64,000 nucleotides of DNA from Paracoccus sediminis (GTDB taxonomy: Bacteria > Pseudomonadota > Alphaproteobacteria > Rhodobacterales > Rhodobacteraceae). The notes below the pieces were generated by a model. The model saw nothing but the letters and a program-made list of their open reading frames with translations. It was not told the DNA's origin and did not search any database. Shown piece by piece: positions 63,112 through 64,000 of this stretch (position 1 is its first letter; each line of letters opens with the position of its first letter). The position numbers were made by a program, and so were the translations under genes. The DNA is taken from contig NZ_FZNM01000002.1 in assembly GCF_900188295.1 (NCBI RefSeq), positions 1-64,000 of the forward strand, read 5' to 3'.

Positions 63112-63909
63112 TCAGCCGATCCGGCCCGAGATATAGGCCTCGGTCCGGCTGTCCTTCGGCTTGGTGAAGATGTCGTCGGTGTCGCCGTATTCGACCAGGT
63201 TGCCCAGGTGGAAGAAGGCGGTCTTCTGGCTGACCCGCGCGGCCTGCTGCATGGAATGGGTCACGATCACGACCGAAAACTGCGTGCGCAATTCCTCGAT
63301 CAGATCCTCGACCTGGGCGGTGGCGATGGGATCCAGCGCCGAACAGGGTTCGTCCATCAGCAGAACCTCGGGACTGGTCGCGACCGCGCGGGCGATGCAC
63401 AGGCGCTGCTGCTGGCCACCCGACAGGCCGGTGCCGGGTTCGGTCAGGCGGTCCTTGACCTCGTTCCACAGCGCCGCGCCGCGCAAGGCGCCTTCGACGA
63501 TCCCGTCCAGTTCCGCGCGGTTGCGGGCCAGCCCGTGGATGCGGGGACCATAGGCCACGTTGTCATAGATCGACTTGGGAAACGGGTTCGGCTTCTGGAA
63601 CACCATGCCCACCTTGGCGCGCAACTGCACCGGATCGACGCGGCGGTCATAGACATTCTCGTTGTCCAGCAGGATCTCGCCCTCGACCCGCGCGATGGGA
63701 ATGGTGTCGTTCATGCGGTTGATGCAGCGCAGAAAGGTGGACTTGCCGCAGCCCGACGGGCCGATGAAAGCCGTGACGGTCTTGTCCAGGATGTCCACGT
63801 CCACGTCCTTCAGCGCCTGCTTGTCGCCGTAAAAGACCTGCACCTTGCGGGCCTGGATCTTGATGTCGTCTTGGGTCACGGCGCCCTCTCGGCGGGTTGT
63901 GTCGTACAT
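63112..63909 (-). CDS. pstB: Phosphate ABC transporter ATP-binding protein PstB
   Basis: ATPase of the high-affinity phosphate importer, 265 residues. Walker [10 protein letters not shown] (50-58), Q-loop [11 protein letters not shown], signature [14 protein letters not shown], Walker [14 protein letters not shown] and switch His in [10 protein letters not shown] are all intact; [10 protein letters not shown] is characteristic of PstB. The start ending at 63909 has a strong AAGGAG Shine-Dalgarno eight bases away. Confidence 0.97.
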   Translation of the reverse strand: MYDTTRREGAVTQDDIKIQARKVQVFYGDKQALKDVDVDILDKTVTAFIGPSGCGKSTFLRCINRMNDTIPIARVEGEILLDNENVYDRRVDPVQLRAKVGMVFQKPNPFPKSIYDNVAYGPRIHGLARNRAELDGIVEGALRGAALWNEVKDRLTEPGTGLSGGQQQRLCIARAVATSPEVLLMDEPCSALDPIATAQVEDLIEELRTQFSVVIVTHSMQQAARVSQKTAFFHLGNLVEYGDTDDIFTKPKDSRTEAYISGRIG

Positions 63910-63929
63910 TGTGGACTCCTTCGGGGGAA

Positions 63930-64000
63930 TTACCAACGGCGCTCGAAACGGTTGCGCAGCCAGATGGCAACGGCATTCATGACGACGAGAAAGCCCAGCA
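63930..64000 (-). CDS. pstA: Phosphate ABC transporter permease PstA, C-terminal fragment (cut by window edge)
   Basis: The last 22 codons and stop (TAA) of a gene running in from the right edge. The visible end, [22 protein letters not shown], is a final membrane helix plus basic tail as in PstA. It ends 20 bp before pstB, in the normal pstA-pstB order. Confidence 0.85.
   Translation of the reverse strand, partial: LGFLVVMNAVAIWLRNRFERRW

Noticed and set aside
1..64000. tRNA, rRNA, CRISPR, insertion sequence or prophage signals
   Set aside because: No gap has a cloverleaf-like or rRNA-like sequence, no regularly spaced repeats exist, and no transposase, integrase or phage structural gene was recognised.

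Overview
The window looks like a chromosomal segment of a high-GC alphaproteobacterium of the Rhodobacteraceae, most probably Paracoccus or a close relative. The main support is the fbcFBC (petABC) operon, whose cytochrome c1 has the long Ala/Pro/Glu-rich acidic insertion known from Paracoccus. Other family-level signs are a serC-serA operon behind a serC-type leader, an RpoH-type dnaK promoter (CTTG, 18 nt, CTATAT), DUF1127 and DUF3576 proteins, and copies of a palindromic repeat ending in a GATATT core. I see no rRNA, tRNA, insertion sequence, prophage or CRISPR array. Coding density is very high. Thirteen neighbouring gene pairs overlap by 1 or 4 bases at stop/start, and all seven convergent pairs are separated by 6 bp or less (one overlaps).

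Layout, left to right. 0.2-8.6 kb: periplasmic methionine sulfoxide repair (msrPQ), yggT-recQ, a thioesterase, then an MFS transporter, murein endopeptidase MepA, a phytase-like esterase and a queuosine-precursor transporter. 8.6-8.9 kb: an unusual structured RNA with a very long Shine-Dalgarno, a predicted 18-residue peptide and a built-in anti-Shine-Dalgarno. 8.9-14.3 kb: an EamA transporter, a thiolase, a ModE-like regulator overlapping glpK, an SLT-domain lipoprotein, a hotdog thioesterase and a DUF1127 protein. 14.4-20.2 kb: a minus-strand operon DUF3576-leuS-lptE-holA-flavoprotein; the flavoprotein gene carries a palindromic repeat in frame. 20.5-26.9 kb: a major porin, yggS, serC-serA, a phosphatase, creA and hspQ.

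26.9-32.1 kb: an RsbW/RsbV-like pair diverges from a four-gene cluster of ATP-grasp, alpha-E, transglutaminase and the proteasome-like protease Anbu, a known but functionally unsolved system. 32.2-41.6 kb: malic enzyme, trhO, NAD salvage genes pncA-pncB, a phosphate permease, a Nudix hydrolase, arfB, and a small operon SnoaL-GNAT-nitrilase. 41.8-53.0 kb: surface polysaccharide genes: phosphomannomutase, a tandem sulfotransferase-like protein, three glycosyltransferases, galE, galU, a KdsB-like CMP-sugar synthetase, cysQ and an orphan capsule-type ABC permease. The co-occurrence of sulfotransferase and cysQ suggests a sulfated surface glycan, but this is inference.

53.0-64.0 kb: dnaK and dnaJ separated by an intrinsic terminator, radC, the cytochrome bc1 operon, a PfkB-family sugar kinase, and the phosphate regulon tail pstA(partial)-pstB-phoU-phoB.
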